Source: Bacteroidales bacterium UBA5287 (GTDB lineage: Bacteria; Bacteroidota; Bacteroidia; Bacteroidales; Dysgonomonadaceae). From it: a stretch of 64,000 nucleotides of DNA. This document shows, piece by piece, positions 36,836 to 46,684 of the stretch. Below the pieces are notes generated by a model. The model was not told where the DNA came from. It did not search any database and was given only the letters and a program-made list of their open reading frames with translations. Each line of letters begins with the position of its first letter. Within the stretch, counting starts at the first letter, position 1. The stretch covers positions 62,001 to 126,000 of the forward strand of contig DHSL01000055.1 in the NCBI GenBank assembly GCA_002411345.1, given 5' to 3'. The translations under genes were made by a program, and so were the position numbers.

Positions 36836-39800
36836 TTAATCCATAGGCTTTATCATACTTTGTATAAAAGTTACTTCATCATCTGTGAGATCATATTTTG
36901 AATAGAGTTGATGATCTATTTCATCCACCGATTTATTCCAGTCAATGTCAGAATTTGAAGTAAAATTTTGGAGAGGTACGAATTGAAATTTCTCTTTTGA
37001 CAAATTGATAGAAGTTATTGCTTGTAATAATAAAAATCTAACAAATTTAGTTTTCAAATATGAATATAAAGCAATCACATTTTCTCTTTGACTAAATTTC
37101 CCAATTATTAAATATGAATCTGTACATACTTCATTAGGATTTAGAATTTCAGTTCTAGATAATACTCGGAACATTCCATTTTTATCGGGCTCTCCTGCAT
37201 GCTCACTTGTTACTTTACTTACCATTATTTTATATGATTTCAAATAAGGATTTTCATTATTAATTTCAGATTTCCTAATATAGCTTTTTCCGTCACTTGA
37301 ATGCAAAATTATTCCATCATCAATAATTTTCTTATGTCCTCTTGTGTTAGAAGAAATACTAAAGGGATTTCTTGATGAAACTATAAAAGAAATTTTTTCC
37401 TCTTTGAAATCATTAATTTTATTAATTATACTAACAGCTTTATTGTATCTAATAAAAACAGAGAATTCATTTAGTTTACGTTTCATTGTTTCTTTTGAAC
37501 CATCATGGATATGGATGAATTCACATTCTTCTTCTTCATTTTTAGAATTCCATAAAAAGAAATTAATACCTCCACTAATACTTGTGTTTGGAAAACAATC
37601 TTTTGCATTTGTAAAATCTATTATTTTCGATATGCGATAATCATTAAGCATTGTTTCTCTGAAATCATCAAGTCCTTTACCACCAGCAAACCACCTTGAT
37701 GGAGTAATCATTGAAATATATTGAGGATTACATTGTTTAGCAATATTAACAAAATGATTATAAATTGGTTTCGCACTTGCTCCTGCACCACCATCCATAG
37801 TTTGATACGGTGGATTACCTACTATTGCATTAAATTTCATATTGTTGTTGTAATTTGATTTCCAATAAGTTTTTCCTTTTTGAATTTTTTCAATAAATTT
37901 TGTAGGTTTATTAGTGATTTGGTTTATTAAGTCTTCGAAATGGTGTGTGTTCACCTTAGCTTCTCTAAAACCTACCAATGTTCTTTTGGTTATACTTTTA
38001 GCCATAGGTGTTTTACAGATTACAAAGATATTTTCAGCTACTACACTATCCCATACACTGAGTTGATTTTCTACACTTAAGTTTTGATTTAGGTCTATTG
38101 AATCATCTTTACTTAAACGTGAGCGATAAATACTATAAGCCATATAAAGAGGATAAAGTCCTGATTTAGAGTTTATTTCAAGTATAAGTGAATCGGGAGC
38201 AAATACATCTTTTGTAACTTGTCCATGATCTACAAATCGGGGTTGTTCAAGTGTTTTTTCCATTTTCTCGTCGTAAAACACAAAACCACCAATGCAATCT
38301 CCCAAGTGCATATTAACTACACGCCATGGTGTAAGTACTGTTTCTTTATCAGGATTTCGAAAGGTGTTGAAAATTGTAGTTATACGCTCAATGCGTTCTT
38401 CCACACTCAGTTGATCTGCAGCTCGAGCCATGGTACGAATGCGTTTTCCAGCTGCTCGAAAAACGTCGGGTTCATAATATTTTTTGAAACTGTTAAAAAT
38501 CTCTTTTGTTACACCTTTTGGCATAAACTCTTCCCAAGATTGTTGATCGATTAGATCGGCAAAGTTATCAATAGTAATTTCCTTATCTTCATCATTTCCG
38601 TCAGCACCGTATATAAGTAATGGCATGCGAATGGATATTCCGCGAAGAATAGAAATGGCACTGTCACGATTTTTCTTCTTTTCTTTTTTTTCATTCAGTA
38701 GGTTTTTTTCTTCTTCAGTTAGTTCTTTCCTACTGCGATTCTTCTTTTCAGCATTTTCCAAATGTTCATATTGTTCGTCAGTAAAGCCTTGCTTATTTAT
38801 GTCAATGTCACCACTTTTCGGCATAGCCTTCGTATTACCAATAATTCCTTTGAGTTTTTCGAAATCGTTGAGTTCTATGGTGTCGAGTTTCATAAGTTGG
38901 TCATTATTATATAGATAACCATCTTCAAAACCATTGCGCACCACACGTTCAATATAAACCTTTTTGAGCTGCTCAAGCATTCCATCTACATTATAGGTAA
39001 TCATTTGCGAACCATCAACGGCAATGATAGGGCAGAAGTTAAGGAATTCAGTCATTGTTTGACGATCACTGCCTGATGTTTTACCCGCTTTTGCAGATAT
39101 TTTTGCAGTTTCGGCTATTACTTTTAGTGTGCGGTCGGGTGCAAAATCAAACACAAAACAATCTTCCTTTATTCGACCGTTAATTGTAGCGGGAGTTTGT
39201 ACACGGAATATGGTTTGCATATAACCCGAAGCTGAGGTGTTGTAAGAACCAGAGAGCATAAAAACGGCAGTCCATGCAGGCACAGAAACACCTGTTGTGA
39301 GTCTACCACATGAAAGCGTAATAGTATATGTTTCATGTGGATTTACACCAATAGCATCATTAACTTTTTTAAGTGCCTCCTGATTTACTTCTTCTTCATC
39401 ACCATCACCAGCTACATTTACTATTTTAAATTGACTGAATACCGGGTGAGTTTGAAGCATTGTACTCAATGCACGTGCCTCTTTTACACCAGGCACTAAC
39501 CAGAGAGAATGTCGGAAGTTATCTCGATATTCAGGCGTAGAATATGGATAGTTGCTTTCTGGGTCATCCTTACATATAAGATTGAGAAATGAACGTATAT
39601 CACTTTTATGAATAAATGTGTTTTCATTGTTAACACGAAAAAATTCATGAAAATTAAAGGCAACATCTTCATCAATAAAATCTTTCAACAGTTTACCAAG
39701 GTCATACGTGTAGATATTGAGACGTGGTAATGTTGCATATGGATTGGGGTCGCCAAAATGGATTTTATCCCAATCTGCTTTGGCACGTTGTTCCATCACG

Positions 39801-40801
39801 TAGTCCCAGGTGTAAATTTCTTCTTCATTGTGGTCATTTAATAAATTGAAAGGTGTACCTGAAAGCTGTAGAATTTTGGTATCTTTTTTTACCAATTCGC
39901 TCATAACATTTTTACCTAGTTCGGTTTGAGTGCCCTCGTGAGCCTCATCAACAATTATCAAATTCCACGGAGTGCCAAACACTTCGTTGTTTTTGTCGAA
40001 ATTGCCACCAACTAATTCTGAACCGCGTAGGTCCTGTATAGATGCAAAATATACATAATGATCTTTATTTTTTTTACACTTTTCTTCAAGATTGATAAAT
40101 GTATCACCATTGTTTTTCGAACCATAAGCAAAATCAGGTCGGTTATAAAATATTTTACCAAAATCTTCAAACCAACCGGCATCCACAACTGGACGATGTG
40201 TTAGAATAAGAGTGCGCAAATAATTCATGTCCTTCACAACTTGAAGTGATGAAAGGGTCTTGCCAAAACGCATTTTAGCGTACCATAACATAACATTGCC
40301 TTTTTTAAACAGTCTCTTTGTCTTCTCAATTGCATCCTGTTGTTCCGGACGAAATACAATGGGACTACGGTTTGTGCTTATCTCGCTTGCATTTAACGAA
40401 TCTCTGCCTGCTTTAACTGCTACAATAGCTTTTTTAACTGTTTCAAGGTCGGTATAAAACCATTCGTTTGCTTTATTTTCTTTATCAAAAAATTTCTTCT
40501 TAATACCTGAACGTACTAAAACATTATGTACTTCTTTATCAGAGAATGCTTGGATAGTCCCTTTTTTAGCATATACAGAAACCTCTGTATAAAGTAAATC
40601 ATATCTAATACCTGCAGTTTGTGTATAACTGTTAATTCTTTTTTTTGCGGCTTGATTAAGGACTTTACTGTTGGGTTCAAGTCCCCAAATGTTTTCATTA
40701 TCTGAAGTAGTTTCACCTATTTTAAGACAGCCACTATGTTCCTCATCATTAATACGGAACACATAAATCAGTTTAAGTTTTAATGAAGAAGTAAATTTCA
40801 T
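36836..40801 (-). CDS. GIY-YIG nuclease / SF2 helicase / N6-adenine methylase fusion
   Basis: A 1321-residue multi-domain restriction-modification-type protein. Residues ~8-120 resemble a GIY-YIG/T5orf172 nuclease (LIYVFRINDEEHSGCLKIGE followed by TT). Residues ~150-560 are a superfamily 2 helicase: Walker A AKMRFGKT (175-182), LIIVDEAHEG (281-290), LQLSGTP and QTIFRVQTP. The C-terminal third is a gamma-type adenine methyltransferase: TPWRVVNMHLGD (motif X-like), SLILEINSKSGLYPLYMA (motif I-like) and catalytic GNPPYQ (Asn996-Tyr999), then ITPSRWFAGGKGLDDFRE. Nuclease, translocase and methylase are thus on one chain, like a compact type I/ISP enzyme. Its gene overlaps the partner gene by four bases. 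Confidence 0.9.
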   Translation of the reverse strand: MKFTSSLKLKLIYVFRINDEEHSGCLKIGETTSDNENIWGLEPNSKVLNQAAKKRINSYTQTAGIRYDLLYTEVSVYAKKGTIQAFSDKEVHNVLVRSGIKKKFFDKENKANEWFYTDLETVKKAIVAVKAGRDSLNASEISTNRSPIVFRPEQQDAIEKTKRLFKKGNVMLWYAKMRFGKTLSSLQVVKDMNYLRTLILTHRPVVDAGWFEDFGKIFYNRPDFAYGSKNNGDTFINLEEKCKKNKDHYVYFASIQDLRGSELVGGNFDKNNEVFGTPWNLIIVDEAHEGTQTELGKNVMSELVKKDTKILQLSGTPFNLLNDHNEEEIYTWDYVMEQRAKADWDKIHFGDPNPYATLPRLNIYTYDLGKLLKDFIDEDVAFNFHEFFRVNNENTFIHKSDIRSFLNLICKDDPESNYPYSTPEYRDNFRHSLWLVPGVKEARALSTMLQTHPVFSQFKIVNVAGDGDEEEVNQEALKKVNDAIGVNPHETYTITLSCGRLTTGVSVPAWTAVFMLSGSYNTSASGYMQTIFRVQTPATINGRIKEDCFVFDFAPDRTLKVIAETAKISAKAGKTSGSDRQTMTEFLNFCPIIAVDGSQMITYNVDGMLEQLKKVYIERVVRNGFEDGYLYNNDQLMKLDTIELNDFEKLKGIIGNTKAMPKSGDIDINKQGFTDEQYEHLENAEKKNRSRKELTEEEKNLLNEKKEKKKNRDSAISILRGISIRMPLLIYGADGNDEDKEITIDNFADLIDQQSWEEFMPKGVTKEIFNSFKKYYEPDVFRAAGKRIRTMARAADQLSVEERIERITTIFNTFRNPDKETVLTPWRVVNMHLGDCIGGFVFYDEKMEKTLEQPRFVDHGQVTKDVFAPDSLILEINSKSGLYPLYMAYSIYRSRLSKDDSIDLNQNLSVENQLSVWDSVVAENIFVICKTPMAKSITKRTLVGFREAKVNTHHFEDLINQITNKPTKFIEKIQKGKTYWKSNYNNNMKFNAIVGNPPYQTMDGGAGASAKPIYNHFVNIAKQCNPQYISMITPSRWFAGGKGLDDFRETMLNDYRISKIIDFTNAKDCFPNTSISGGINFFLWNSKNEEEECEFIHIHDGSKETMKRKLNEFSVFIRYNKAVSIINKINDFKEEKISFIVSSRNPFSISSNTRGHKKIIDDGIILHSSDGKSYIRKSEINNENPYLKSYKIMVSKVTSEHAGEPDKNGMFRVLSRTEILNPNEVCTDSYLIIGKFSQRENVIALYSYLKTKFVRFLLLQAITSINLSKEKFQFVPLQNFTSNSDIDWNKSVDEIDHQLYSKYDLTDDEVTFIQSMIKPMD

Positions 40802-41796
40802 ATATATTTCATTAAGTCAATAAATCTTATTTTACGCCCTTTTTTCCCTGTTTCGGGATCTTTATTCCCCCAGTCTTTCACGAGGCAGTAAATGCCATTA
40901 TGTTTTGTTATAATTTCTTTTTGACAACCATAACAGGGCGATTTTTCCGTATATCCGAACAGTTCTTGGGTCAGTTTATCGTGACAACTATTCGGTACAA
41001 CACCTTTCATCCCATCCATTTGCCAAATATTCCACGATATTATGTAGGCTATATATTTAATGGATTTTAGAACAGGGAGTTTTTTAAATTTTTTTGAAAA
41101 GTTTTCTATAAATGTAAAAAGCATTGCTTCGCGTGCAAGAAGCAAGCTATCACCCTGCCATTCAAAAGCATAAGTGTTTTTATACGCAGTTTGTGCAGCT
41201 TTAAGCCATTCATCTGAAGTATCAACATTTTCACTTATGACGCGCAACTTTCTATCAAGTAAACCAATTCTATTTTCTATCGGAATATATTCTCCTGTTG
41301 TCGTATCATATCGGCTGGTTATATAAGGTGCTTCTCCACAAGTCATTTCAAGACGAGTATCTCGAACATAATGTTTCCATGTTTTACCTTTAGGAAATGT
41401 GATAACTTCGTTATTTATCTGCCAAGAATGTGATCCATCAGAATTTGTAATTTCAGTATTGAACACATTTTCCCGACCAAACCAGGCATTATCAATTAAA
41501 TTATTTTGTGCGTTGCAAATCCAAGAGGGTGTAAATACTTCTGCCATATCCCTAACGCGTGTCTGTTGTAGCTCTTTATCTTTTTTTACACGTGGCATTA
41601 TAACAAAACCACGTTGACCTGTGATGAGTTCAGATGAAATTGGTGAAGCAAAATCATAACCTTTTCCAAGGTCTTGATAATTATCAGTTGCCCAAAAAAT
41701 ATTTTCTTTTGTAGAATGATCACGTAAAAGTATATCTAATACCTCTGGGTACTGTTCACGTATATCATTTTCAAATATGTCAATCTCGTCGAACAT
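40798..41796 (-). CDS. Methylase-like partner subunit of the restriction locus
   Basis: A 332-residue protein of the type annotated as restriction endonuclease subunit M in Bacteroidota. It contains a motif X-like AEVFTPSWICNAQNNLID (residues ~85-102) and a motif I-like RLEMTCGEAPYITSRYD (148-163) followed by NRIGLLDRKLRV, all as in N6-adenine methyltransferases, but I find no NPPY catalytic motif. A CYGC pair near residue 288 with a second Cys further on (IYCLV) suggests a small metal site. It is upstream of and overlaps the large fusion gene (ATGA), so the two are made together; it may help to build or regulate the methylase or recognise DNA. Confidence 0.82.
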   Translation of the reverse strand: MFDEIDIFENDIREQYPEVLDILLRDHSTKENIFWATDNYQDLGKGYDFASPISSELITGQRGFVIMPRVKKDKELQQTRVRDMAEVFTPSWICNAQNNLIDNAWFGRENVFNTEITNSDGSHSWQINNEVITFPKGKTWKHYVRDTRLEMTCGEAPYITSRYDTTTGEYIPIENRIGLLDRKLRVISENVDTSDEWLKAAQTAYKNTYAFEWQGDSLLLAREAMLFTFIENFSKKFKKLPVLKSIKYIAYIISWNIWQMDGMKGVVPNSCHDKLTQELFGYTEKSPCYGCQKEIITKHNGIYCLVKDWGNKDPETGKKGRKIRFIDLMKYI

Positions 41797-42169
41797 TAAT
41801 AGAAAAATATTATTATCTGTTTAATAACTCATATGAGGAAAGTATTATTCTTTGTTTTTTTCGAAACTATAAGTTATACTATTAAATTAAAAATCATTTA
41901 ATGGTGGAATAATCACCGAACATTAAAAACACAAGCTATTTAAGCTCTGCTATGCAAATATAATTAATTTTAAAGTTAAAAAGTTAATGATTTTAATTAA
42001 AAACACATATTATATTAATCTTTCAGAAACTCATCCTTTTCAAAATTCCTGTTCCAGAAGAAAATCAAGTAAAAACAATATATTCTCAGAAATATTATTA
42101 ATAGTGTAAATATCAACTCTTTAATTAGCTTTTCTCTCAAATATTTGTCGATTTGAATTTATGATTTTG
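41797..42169. other. AT-rich gap between restriction genes
   Basis: About 370 bases of AT-rich sequence lie between the partner-subunit gene and the DUF262 gene, on the same strand. No gene or clear terminator is visible, although promoters for the downstream pair must lie here unless the genes are co-transcribed. Confidence 0.4.
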
Positions 42170-43978
42170 TTATAATGAGTAGTAATAATCTTTAATCTTT
42201 TTAGCCATAAGTTTTCTGCGTTCCAGAAGAAAGTCTTCATAATTCATTATGTCCATTGAAACAACATTTTCAGGAATACAATTAATCCTTAAATTTTCCT
42301 TTAACAACGTCTCATCGGTGATATTTCCATACTTCAATACTTTTGTAGCACATTGATTAAAAACAGTATTAAAGTACTCATTAGGAGCTTTATGACCTAT
42401 CGAAATATTTGTAGCAGTATCAAGATATGTATAGTTAGCAATCTGATTATATTTTGATTTTTCAGTAATTCCATTTTTTTGTAAATACACTTTCGGAAAA
42501 ATATGGTGGATATCTCCCATAGTTGTAATTAAGTCACGTACTTTAGTACCGTACATCAATAGAGAATTATCACTACCATGAACTTGCGCCGCCAAAAAGA
42601 CATTAAAAAAAGGACTATTGATTGCAGAAGTTTCTAAATTTTGAACTAATCCTATTTCCCAAAACGTATCAGAAAGATTAGAGTCTTCCATTTCATTGAA
42701 GTATTCTAAAAAACCTTTTTCTTCAATTCTGCGAATATCTAAATCCATTGAAGTTTCTGGAGAAGTAATATACCTGCTTGTTAAAGTAGAAAATACATAC
42801 CATTTTGAAACAAAATGTTTTATTTGTGTTTTTTCTATTTTATTATTGTTGTTTAAAATAAGATAAAGTGTATATGCAAAATCTAATGTCATTTGCGAGT
42901 TTATCAATCTTTCTGAAATGAAACCGGCCGATTTTAAAGCGAGAGTAAAGTTTGTAAATGAAAATTCATTCATAAAATCTATTACACCATCTGTCAGTTT
43001 TGAGAATGATAATTCAGCTATTTCTTCTTTATAATCGCGAGTTTCAAAATCACGACCACCAAGCAAACTAACTAAATCTTTCATTTTTCCTCGACCAAAT
43101 TTGTGCATAAAGGCAACTCTTAAAATATCACCATACCCAGGATTAAAAATATCTTCTTTATCATCTTTAAGCCATTTAATTTTGGGAGCATATTTTGTTT
43201 CCATAAAATCTTTATCTTTTATCATCTCATTATACCATTCAGGTTGAACTGCCAAATGAGAAAAATAATCGATCGCTTTACGCAGAATGTTACCCCCATA
43301 TTTTACATTAGCCGCTATTTTTGACATAGCAAAATCAGATTGATTTAATTTTGCTCCCTGACTATTAATTCTAATAAATATATCAGTTACTTCATCAATT
43401 GTCAATTCCTTATCCAATGTGATTACACCAATTTGACGGTTTTTAATTCCAATTAAATTATCGATGATATCATGTAATTTATCGGAATCCATTTCTTCAT
43501 TGACTTCACAATATTGTGAAACAAAACTTCCTCGTTTAAAATCTGGTTTAAAAACATCTGAAATATCACTAATCCATTTTTTATCTTTCAATATGGCACT
43601 ATCTTGAACTTTAAAAACTTCTTCTTCGTCATTTGCTATTGGATTAAATGAGATTTTTATTCTTTTCTTTTCAAAATCAGAGTTGATTACATCCATTCCC
43701 ATTATAGATGTCATTAGTGCTGTAACACGTTGTTGACCATCAATCATGATTTTTTTTCCTTCTGATAACGTTCCATCTTTTAATTTCATGTTTGGACTTT
43801 GAGAAATAATTAAGTAGCCAGTTGGATAACCTGTATAAAGCGAATCAATCAGATCACGCACTTGGGAAGGTTTCCACACGAAGGGTCTTTGTATCTCCGG
43901 TATTGCTATTTCGTTTGACTTAATGTAATTTAGTACTTGTTCTACTGAAATATTAGAAGCGTTGTATTTTTCTGCCAT
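42170..43978 (-). CDS. DUF262 / HNH-like (GmrSD-type) protein
   Basis: A 602-residue protein with an N-terminal DUF262 domain: NEIAIPEIQRPFVWKPSQVR, SLYTGYPTGYLIIS, KIMIDGQQRVTAL with the ParB-like nucleotide-binding/hydrolysing signature, and IFIRINSQGAKLNQSDFAMS. The C-terminal part contains GDIHHIFPKVYLQKNG, an HNH/DUF1524-like nuclease motif. Such fusions resemble the type IV enzyme GmrSD and BrxU, which cut modified phage DNA with nucleotide stimulation. It lies upstream, on the same strand, of the fused restriction-modification genes, so it probably acts as a defence partner against phages with modified DNA. Confidence 0.88.
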   Translation of the reverse strand: MAEKYNASNISVEQVLNYIKSNEIAIPEIQRPFVWKPSQVRDLIDSLYTGYPTGYLIISQSPNMKLKDGTLSEGKKIMIDGQQRVTALMTSIMGMDVINSDFEKKRIKISFNPIANDEEEVFKVQDSAILKDKKWISDISDVFKPDFKRGSFVSQYCEVNEEMDSDKLHDIIDNLIGIKNRQIGVITLDKELTIDEVTDIFIRINSQGAKLNQSDFAMSKIAANVKYGGNILRKAIDYFSHLAVQPEWYNEMIKDKDFMETKYAPKIKWLKDDKEDIFNPGYGDILRVAFMHKFGRGKMKDLVSLLGGRDFETRDYKEEIAELSFSKLTDGVIDFMNEFSFTNFTLALKSAGFISERLINSQMTLDFAYTLYLILNNNNKIEKTQIKHFVSKWYVFSTLTSRYITSPETSMDLDIRRIEEKGFLEYFNEMEDSNLSDTFWEIGLVQNLETSAINSPFFNVFLAAQVHGSDNSLLMYGTKVRDLITTMGDIHHIFPKVYLQKNGITEKSKYNQIANYTYLDTATNISIGHKAPNEYFNTVFNQCATKVLKYGNITDETLLKENLRINCIPENVVSMDIMNYEDFLLERRKLMAKKIKDYYYSL

Positions 43979-44456
43979 AATTTATAAATTAAATTTTATG
44001 ATTAACTATAAAACAGTCAATTAACCTTTAGTCCACAAAAAGGGTGTACTCTTTTCAATGCATTCCACAAAAATAACAAATATTTAAATTAAAACATATA
44101 CAAATATAATTTTCATTATTTTATCTTTACTTCACCTTCTCTTGAGATAATAGAAATTCCAGTGAAAATATTATAAAGAAAAAACAGCCTTAGTCAATAA
44201 AAAAACAATGTTTTTAATTATATATTTTAGGAACAAATTCTTTTAATTTACTGCTTTTTGATATAAACTTCCAATTAAATCAAATAATTACCAAAAAGAT
44301 GACGAAAATTCAAAGATCCGTGTTAATTAGTTGGTGAAGGGAAGTGATAAACTTTCGTTTAAGTGATCTTTGACATATTGAATTTTTATATATTTACATC
44401 CTAAAATAAAAGCATTATTGTTGATAAATGTAAAGGGTGAAAAGCAATCATATAAA
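43979..44456. other. Divergent intergenic region without a visible gene
   Basis: About 480 AT-rich bases separate the divergent DUF262 and Nramp genes. I looked for Fur/MntR-type inverted repeats before the metal transporter and found none that is convincing. No small RNA or repeat is evident. Confidence 0.4.
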
Positions 44457-45722
44457 ATGTTCAATTTCTTAAAAAATATTGATAAGAAAGGCTATAAACC
44501 AAAATATGGAGGTTTAGAAATATTTAAGTTTATAGGTCCCGGTTTATTAGTCACTGTCGGCTTTATTGATCCAGGAAACTGGGCATCAAATTTGGCTGCA
44601 GGAGCTAATTACGGATATGAACTGCTTTGGATGGTAACATTATCAACAATAATGCTTATTATTTTACAACACAATGTAGCTCATTTAGGTATAGCAACAG
44701 GATTATGTCTTTCTGAGGCAGCTACAATTTACATGAAGCCAGCATATTCAAAAATAATTCTATCATCAGCCATGCTGGCATCTATATCGACATCATTAGC
44801 CGAAATTTTAGGAGGTGCAATTGCCTTGAACATGTTATTCGATATCCCCATTAAAGCAGGAGCAATCCTTGTAACAGCCTTCGTTTTGATTATGTTATAT
44901 ACCAATTCGTACAAAATGATAGAGAAATGGATTATTGCTTTTGTATCTATCATTGGCCTATCGTTTCTATACGAACTATCATTAGTGCAAATTGATTGGA
45001 CTTCCGCGATTACAGGATGGGTAACACCATCATTTCCAAAAGGTTCAATGGTGGTTATTATGAGTGTTTTAGGAGCAGTTGTGATGCCCCACAATCTTTT
45101 TTTACATTCAGAAATCATTCAAAGTCGTCAGTGGAATTTGAAAAATGAAAAGGTAATAAAGAAACAATTGAAATTCGAGTTTATGGATACTCTTTTTTCA
45201 ATGCTTATTGGTTGGGCCATTAACAGTGCTATGATACTTTTAGCAGCAACAACCTTTTTTGTAACAAAAAAGCAAGTTACAGAACTTCAACAAGCAAAAC
45301 AATTATTAGAACCTTTGTTAGGAAGTAATGCCGCGATTGTTTTTGCAGTAGCACTTTTATTTTCGGGGATTGCATCTGTGATTACATCCGGTATGGCAGC
45401 CGGTACAATAGTCGCCGGTATGTATAAAGAACCCTATGATATAAAAGATAATCATTCACGATTGGGTGTCGCCATTTCTTTGTTGGTTGGGCTTTTTATC
45501 ATTTTTTTGATCTCCAATCCATTTAACGGACTTATTATCTCACAGATGTGTTTAAGTATACAACTTCCCTTTACAATCTTTTTACAAGTACATTTAACAT
45601 CTTCAGAGAAAGTAATGGGAAAATATAAAAACTCTAATTTTTTCAAAATTCTTCTTTATGGAGTAGGAGGAATTGTCACGGTTTTGAATATTGCTTTGTT
45701 TGTAAGTATGTTTGTTAGATAG
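44457..45722 (+). CDS. Nramp-family divalent metal transporter
   Basis: A 421-residue inner-membrane proton-coupled metal (manganese/iron) importer with eleven predicted helices. The two metal-binding motifs are canonical: DPGNWASNLAAG in helix 1 and VVMPHNLFLHSEIIQSR in helix 6, including the Met that favours transition metals. I choose the ATG at 44457 (MFNFLKNIDKKGY); the frame is open from a TTG at 44418. It is isolated in the middle of the defence genes, so it may be an original resident between two acquired segments. Confidence 0.94.
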   Translation: MFNFLKNIDKKGYKPKYGGLEIFKFIGPGLLVTVGFIDPGNWASNLAAGANYGYELLWMVTLSTIMLIILQHNVAHLGIATGLCLSEAATIYMKPAYSKIILSSAMLASISTSLAEILGGAIALNMLFDIPIKAGAILVTAFVLIMLYTNSYKMIEKWIIAFVSIIGLSFLYELSLVQIDWTSAITGWVTPSFPKGSMVVIMSVLGAVVMPHNLFLHSEIIQSRQWNLKNEKVIKKQLKFEFMDTLFSMLIGWAINSAMILLAATTFFVTKKQVTELQQAKQLLEPLLGSNAAIVFAVALLFSGIASVITSGMAAGTIVAGMYKEPYDIKDNHSRLGVAISLLVGLFIIFLISNPFNGLIISQMCLSIQLPFTIFLQVHLTSSEKVMGKYKNSNFFKILLYGVGGIVTVLNIALFVSMFVR

Positions 45723-46078
45723 GAGGGGATGAATGGGGAAATAGTTCCAATGAAGAAAAAAAGAAATCAAAGCGGGGATTCAGAAGATAATCTATAAAAT
45801 CCAATTAAATGAACGAGTACGAAGAAATTAGAAAAACAATAGATGCATATAAATATTGGGTTGACAGCAATTGTACTATATAATGGAAAGTGCAATAATC
45901 TAAGGCTGAGTGAAACGAAGCCTTAGAGAGGATTACGAAGTAAATATTGGAACTTTTTTGCCATTCGTTTTCGTGCCGAAATTTCTTTTTTTATTTTCTG
46001 AATTTATTCTTGTTCGATTTCTAATTAAAAATGCTGGTAATCGAAAATAAATATGTAATTTCGACATTAAATATCAAT
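45723..46078. other. Intergenic region with an 8-bp hairpin and short frames
   Basis: A perfect hairpin, CTAAGGCT (45900-45907) and AGCCTTAG (45919-45926), has an 11-base loop but no T-tract. A 24-codon frame starting MNEYEEIRKTIDAYKYWVDS lies at 45809-45883 and may be debris of a lost gene. Nothing else is recognisable. Confidence 0.35.
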
Positions 46079-46658
46079 ATGAAGAAGGCGTACAAATATA
46101 GAGGAGGCATTGGAATATTTGACCAAAAAGGACAATCAACCTTTGAAAGAGATATAAATACCCTTGTTAATAATCAAATTTATTTTCCTTCTAAAATGGA
46201 TTTGAATGACCCTACGGAAGGATTTTATAACAATTCTTTTATAAATACTATCTTAAAAACATTAAGCAAAGTTACTTCAACGGCTAATAAAATAACGCAA
46301 GCGTATGGAAAATTACTTGAAAAGATTGCAGATACAGGAGTATATTCTTTGAGTAACACTGTAGATAATGAATTGTTGTGGGCATATTATGCAAAAGGGC
46401 ATACTGGTTTTGCTATTGAGTATGAGATTGATACACTAAAACAGTCTATTAATCATAATAAGTATTTTCAATAGTATTGCTAAAGTGCAATTTTTACTAT
46501 CAAGAAAAGGAAAATGGAAGTTTTATTATTTGATAACCAGTAAAGGTGAAGCTATTGGGGAAAAAATTTCATTAGAAAGCCGTGATAAACGATTAGAAAT
46601 GATTCATAAAGAAACGACTTTAAGAAATACTGGTAATACAAAACGACTTAAGAAATAG
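46079..46658 (+). pseudogene. Broken DUF2971-like gene
   Basis: The frame from MKKAYKYRGGIGIFDQKGQS to the stop at 46472-46474 (131 residues) matches the first half of DUF2971 proteins: LVNNQIYFPSKMDLNDPTEG, then TGVYSLSNTVDNELLWAYYA and TGFAIEYEID. Intact members are about 250 residues or more. At about 46470 the reading frame moves by one register and an open stretch continues to 46658 as IAKVQFLLSRKGKWKFYYLI followed by GEAIGEKISLESRDKRLEM; this tail looks more like a YegP-type module than the DUF2971 C-terminus, so the locus may be a deletion fusion. DUF2971 proteins are of unknown function but often occur in defence islands. Confidence 0.65.
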
Positions 46659-46684
46659 AAACAATTAACGCTAAAAATACAAAC

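Noticed and set aside
36836..43978. BREX or DISARM system
   Set aside because: The characteristic PglZ, BrxC, BrxL or DrmA/B genes are absent; only a DUF262 protein and a fused restriction-modification chain are found.
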